A stretch of 8,264 nt of DNA from Pseudomonadota bacterium (GTDB lineage Bacteria; Pseudomonadota; Alphaproteobacteria; Sphingomonadales; Sphingomonadaceae), in contig JARXKR010000098.1 of assembly GCA_030271565.1 (NCBI GenBank), positions 1 through 8,264 of the forward strand, in the 5' to 3' direction. Under the pieces are notes generated by a model. That model ran no database searches. It was not told the origin of the DNA and saw nothing but the letters and a program-made list of their open reading frames with translations. The position numbers and the translations under genes were made by a program. Shown here piece by piece: positions 6,476 through 8,264 of this stretch (position 1 is the stretch's first letter; every line of letters starts with the position of its first letter).

Positions 6476-7665
6476 CAGCGCTTCGCAGGTTTGACCGGTT
6501 TGGGCGAGCCCTTGCCCTTGGTCGGGCCGCGGCTCTTGGCGGGGCGTGCTGGCGCGTCCGAGCGCGAGCGGCGCTCGCCCGCCGGGGCGTCCGAGCGCGA
6601 ACGACGCTCGCCGCGGCGTTCCTTGCGGTATTGCTTGGCGTGCGCCTTGGCCTCTGCCTTCTTGGCCTCCTTGGATGGCGCGGCGGGGGCAGAGATCTGG
6701 CTCGCGCCGTCGGCTTCGTCGAAGCCCAGGCTGACCATGCTGGCGGCGAAATGGTCGGGCAGGTCAGCGGTTACGTCGATGGTATCGCCGCCGGGCGCGG
6801 GGATCACCAGCCGCCGGGCGTGGAGGTGCATCTTGCGGCTGATCGTGCCCGACAGGAACGCGTCGGGCCCGCCGTATTTGCCATCACCGACGATCGGGTG
6901 GCCGATTGCCGCCATGTGGACGCGCAGCTGGTGCGTGCGGCCCGTCAGCGGCTGCAATTCGACCCATGCGGCGCGATTCCCGGCATGGTCGATCACGCGG
7001 TAGCGGGTGCGCGCGCTCTGGCCGTGCTCGCTTTCATCGACCATCATCTTTTCGCCGCCGCTGCCGGGCTGCTTGCCCAGCGGCAGTTCGATCAGCCCGT
7101 CTTCGATGGCGGGCACGCCGATCACCAGCGCCCAATAGATCTTGCGCGCCGAGCGGCCCGAAAAGTGCTTGGAGAATGCCGCCGCGCTGCCCGGGGTGCG
7201 CGCGATCAGCAACACGCCGCTGGTATCCTTGTCGAGCCGGTGAACCAGCCGCGGACGCGGATCGCTCTCCTGCGCGAGGGCATCGAGCAGCCCGTCGACA
7301 TGTTCAAAGGTGCCGCTGCCGCCCTGGGTCGCCAGCCCCGGCGGCTTGTTGAGCACGAAGGCGCTGGGGGTGGTGCGGATCACCATGTCGAGCGCCATCT
7401 CGCGCTGTTCGGGGGTGAGCGGCTTGCGCACCCGCTGGCCCTTGATCGCCGGGGCGTCGCCGCCCGGCGGGACGCGAACGACTTGCCCGGTCAGGACCCG
7501 GTCGGCTGGATCGGCGCGCTTGCCGTCCAGCCGGATCTGCCCGGTCCGCGCCCAGCGGCTGATTGTGGCAAAGCCGATGTCGGGCAGATGGCGCTTGAAC
7601 CAGCGATCCAGGCGGACGCCTTCATCGTCGGGCGCGACGGTAAACTGGCGGACGACTTCGCTCAC
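6475..7665 (-). CDS. rluC: RluA/RluC-family 23S rRNA pseudouridine synthase
   Basis: Converts uridines to pseudouridines in RNA, probably 23S rRNA; 396 aa. An S4-type RNA-binding domain (about residues 14-66, with VRLDRWFKRHLPDIGFATISRW) precedes the catalytic domain. The motif HRLDKDTSG (142-150) carries the catalytic Asp145. LQPLTGRTHQLRVHMAAIGHPIVGDGKYGG is the second family signature. The family core ends near residue 315. The remaining roughly 80 residues are a basic low-complexity tail rich in Ala, Lys, Arg and Pro, including an 11-residue repeat present twice (352-373). The GTG start at 7665 overlaps the crcB stop (GTGA). RluC is the closest match, but RluD-like target preference cannot be excluded from sequence alone. 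Confidence 0.92.
   Translation of the reverse strand: MSEVVRQFTVAPDDEGVRLDRWFKRHLPDIGFATISRWARTGQIRLDGKRADPADRVLTGQVVRVPPGGDAPAIKGQRVRKPLTPEQREMALDMVIRTTPSAFVLNKPPGLATQGGSGTFEHVDGLLDALAQESDPRPRLVHRLDKDTSGVLLIARTPGSAAAFSKHFSGRSARKIYWALVIGVPAIEDGLIELPLGKQPGSGGEKMMVDESEHGQSARTRYRVIDHAGNRAAWVELQPLTGRTHQLRVHMAAIGHPIVGDGKYGGPDAFLSGTISRKMHLHARRLVIPAPGGDTIDVTADLPDHFAASMVSLGFDEADGASQISAPAAPSKEAKKAEAKAHAKQYRKERRGERRSRSDAPAGERRSRSDAPARPAKSRGPTKGKGSPKPVKPAKR
6547..6612 (-). repeat. 33-bp in-frame tandem repeat in the rluC tail
   Basis: Two 33-bp units (6580-6612 and 6547-6579) each encode GERRSRSDAPA, residues 352-362 and 363-373 of the pseudouridine synthase. The DNA copies differ at only a few positions. 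Being a multiple of three, the duplication keeps the frame. It lies in a basic disordered tail that may add nonspecific RNA affinity (inference). Confidence 0.9.
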
Positions 7666-8060
7666 GAAGCGACCCGCATAATTGCCAGCCCGGCAAACAA
7701 CGCAGCAACACCGGCCAGCACCGATATACCGGCATAGAGCGCCGCCGTGGCAATCGCCCCCCGCTCGATCATCAGCGCCAGTTCAAGACTGAACGCGGAG
7801 AATGTGGTGAAGCCGCCAAGCAGCCCGACGCCGAGCAGCAGCCGCCAGCTCTCACCGTGGCTGCCGTAGCGCGCCAGCCAGCCCGCCAGCAGCCCCATCG
7901 CCAGACTGCCCAGCACATTGACGCTGAGCGTGGCCCAGGGAAAGGTCGCAGGACCCAGCAGGCGGAAGATCGCCACACCACTGGCGTAGCGCAGCCACGC
8001 CCCCACGCCGCCGCCCAGAACGACATAGAACGACGCGGCAAGAAAGCTTGGGACGGGCAT
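7662..8060 (-). CDS. crcB: CrcB/Fluc-family fluoride ion channel
   Basis: Small inner-membrane fluoride exporter, 132 aa, close to the usual length of about 125. Fluc proteins work as antiparallel dimers with four helices each. Family motifs are present: GGGVGAWLRY (16-25, with the conserved Arg24), TLSVNVLGSLAMG (44-56, pore Asn48) and GGFTTFSAFSLE (82-93), where Phe87 and Phe90 form the Phe-box lining the pore. Four hydrophobic segments can be made out. The ATG at 8060 is preferred: AAGAGG (8072-8067) lies 6 nt upstream, and the protein begins MPVPSFLAASF as expected. The frame stays open to a GTG/ATG region near 8114, but that would add 18 charged residues not typical of the family. It is first in the six-gene operon and overlaps rluC (GTGA). 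Confidence 0.93.
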   Translation of the reverse strand: MPVPSFLAASFYVVLGGGVGAWLRYASGVAIFRLLGPATFPWATLSVNVLGSLAMGLLAGWLARYGSHGESWRLLLGVGLLGGFTTFSAFSLELALMIERGAIATAALYAGISVLAGVAALFAGLAIMRVAS

Positions 8061-8133
8061 GGCGAGCCTCTTAGAGGGCGAACGCCGCCACGGACAAGGG
8101 CGGATGCTGGCCAAAGTGCCACGGGTCCCCGAA

Positions 8134-8154
8134 TTAGTCCAATTGACCGACTAA
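8134..8154. promoter_or_regulatory. Inverted repeat, probable operator in a divergent promoter region
   Basis: Perfect 6-bp arms TTAGTC (8134-8139) and GACTAA (8149-8154) flank a 9-bp AT-rich spacer. It sits in the 147-bp region between crcB and the rightward gene, in DNA markedly more AT-rich than the surrounding genes. The size and symmetry resemble operators of TetR/MarR-type repressors. A TTGACC at 8143-8148 inside the repeat could be a -35 for the rightward gene, but I see no clear -10 at normal spacing. The regulator is not in the window. Symmetry is observed; the operator role is inferred. Confidence 0.5.
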
Positions 8155-8207
8155 AACTTGTTGCGAATCAAAACAATATGTCGCAGCTTGTCAACTTAAG
8201 GGTAACC

Positions 8208-8264
8208 ATGGGGTATGGGATAATGACATCGATTTCGTCCAAGCGCGGCCTGTTTGGCCGCGCC
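8208..8264 (+). CDS. Start of an unidentified gene, cut by the right edge
   Basis: An open frame from the ATG at 8208 runs 19 codons to the window end, reading MGYGIMTSISSKRGLFGRA. AAGGG at 8198-8202, 5 nt upstream, is a plausible ribosome-binding site. Two other in-frame starts exist: ATG 8178 (10 residues longer) and ATG 8223 (starts MTSISSKRG). Too little is visible to name the product; a basic SKRGLFGR stretch could be the n-region of a signal or membrane anchor, but that is a guess. Position downstream of an operator-like inverted repeat and divergent from crcB supports a real gene start. Confidence 0.45.
   Translation, partial: MGYGIMTSISSKRGLFGRA
8243..8263 (+). other. Perfect 8-bp stem-loop in the early codons of the truncated gene
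   Basis: GCGCGGCC (8243-8250) and GGCCGCGC (8256-8263) form a perfect all-GC stem with a 5-nt loop TGTTT. It lies about 35 nt after the chosen start (20 nt after the ATG at 8223), so it could slow early translation. There is no T-run visible after it before the window ends, so a terminator is not supported. It may be a coincidence of GC-rich coding. Confidence 0.4.

Noticed and set aside
5609..7003. 464-codon open frame on the + strand
   Set aside because: Antisense to the HAD, PaiB-like and pseudouridine synthase genes, all with intact motifs. Its translation is Arg/Pro/Ala-rich with no family resemblance; an effect of high GC.
6463..7737. 424-codon open frame on the + strand
   Set aside because: Lies opposite the pseudouridine synthase, whose S4 and HRLDKDTSG motifs are clear. 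No recognisable domain and low-complexity composition.
8061..8114. 18-residue N-terminal extension of CrcB
   Set aside because: Charged and atypical for the family, whereas the ATG at 8060 has a well-placed AAGAGG.
8243..8263. Rho-independent terminator at the right edge
   Set aside because: A strong GC stem is present but it lies just inside an apparent coding start and no T-run is visible before the window ends.

Overview
The window is GC-rich and densely packed, with long spurious open frames antisense to real genes. Gene content fits an alphaproteobacterium, most likely Sphingomonadales (a Sphingomonas/Erythrobacter-like organism). The signs are a STAS-fused MlaE permease operon next to valS, an ATP12-type F1-ATPase chaperone, and a crcB-rluC-HAD-ATP12 style cluster. 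This placement is inferred from gene content and style; no marker gene fixes it.

Layout. Bases 1-619 (-) hold the N-terminal third or less of valyl-tRNA synthetase, running off the left edge. A 100-bp divergent intergenic region (620-719) follows, containing complementary arms that could form alternative hairpins. Bases 720-4322 (+) carry an MCE/Mla-type lipid transport operon: STAS-permease (MlaE), ATPase (MlaF), membrane-anchored MCE protein (MlaD) and an ABC-transport auxiliary lipoprotein. Together these would form an inner-membrane ABC importer/exporter with a periplasmic lipid-handling ring and an outer-membrane-side lipoprotein. No MlaA or MlaC is present.

Bases 4319-8060 (-) form a tightly overlapped six-gene operon, read right to left: crcB fluoride channel, RluC-type pseudouridine synthase, PaiB-like FMN-binding protein, HAD phosphatase, a 71-aa two-helix membrane protein, and the ATP12 chaperone. 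All five internal junctions overlap by 1-4 nt (GTGA, TGATG, GTGA, ATGA, ATGA), so translational coupling is likely throughout. The two operons converge and share a CTAG in which both stop codons overlap.

Bases 8061-8207 are a divergent promoter region with a clean inverted repeat. From about 8208 a new + strand gene of unknown identity begins and is cut by the window edge.

I found no clearly new system. The most distinctive local event is a 40-bp tandem duplication of the mlaF/mlaD junction. It duplicates the mlaF stop, the ribosome-binding region and the mlaD start, and so creates a 10-codon mini-ORF between the two genes.
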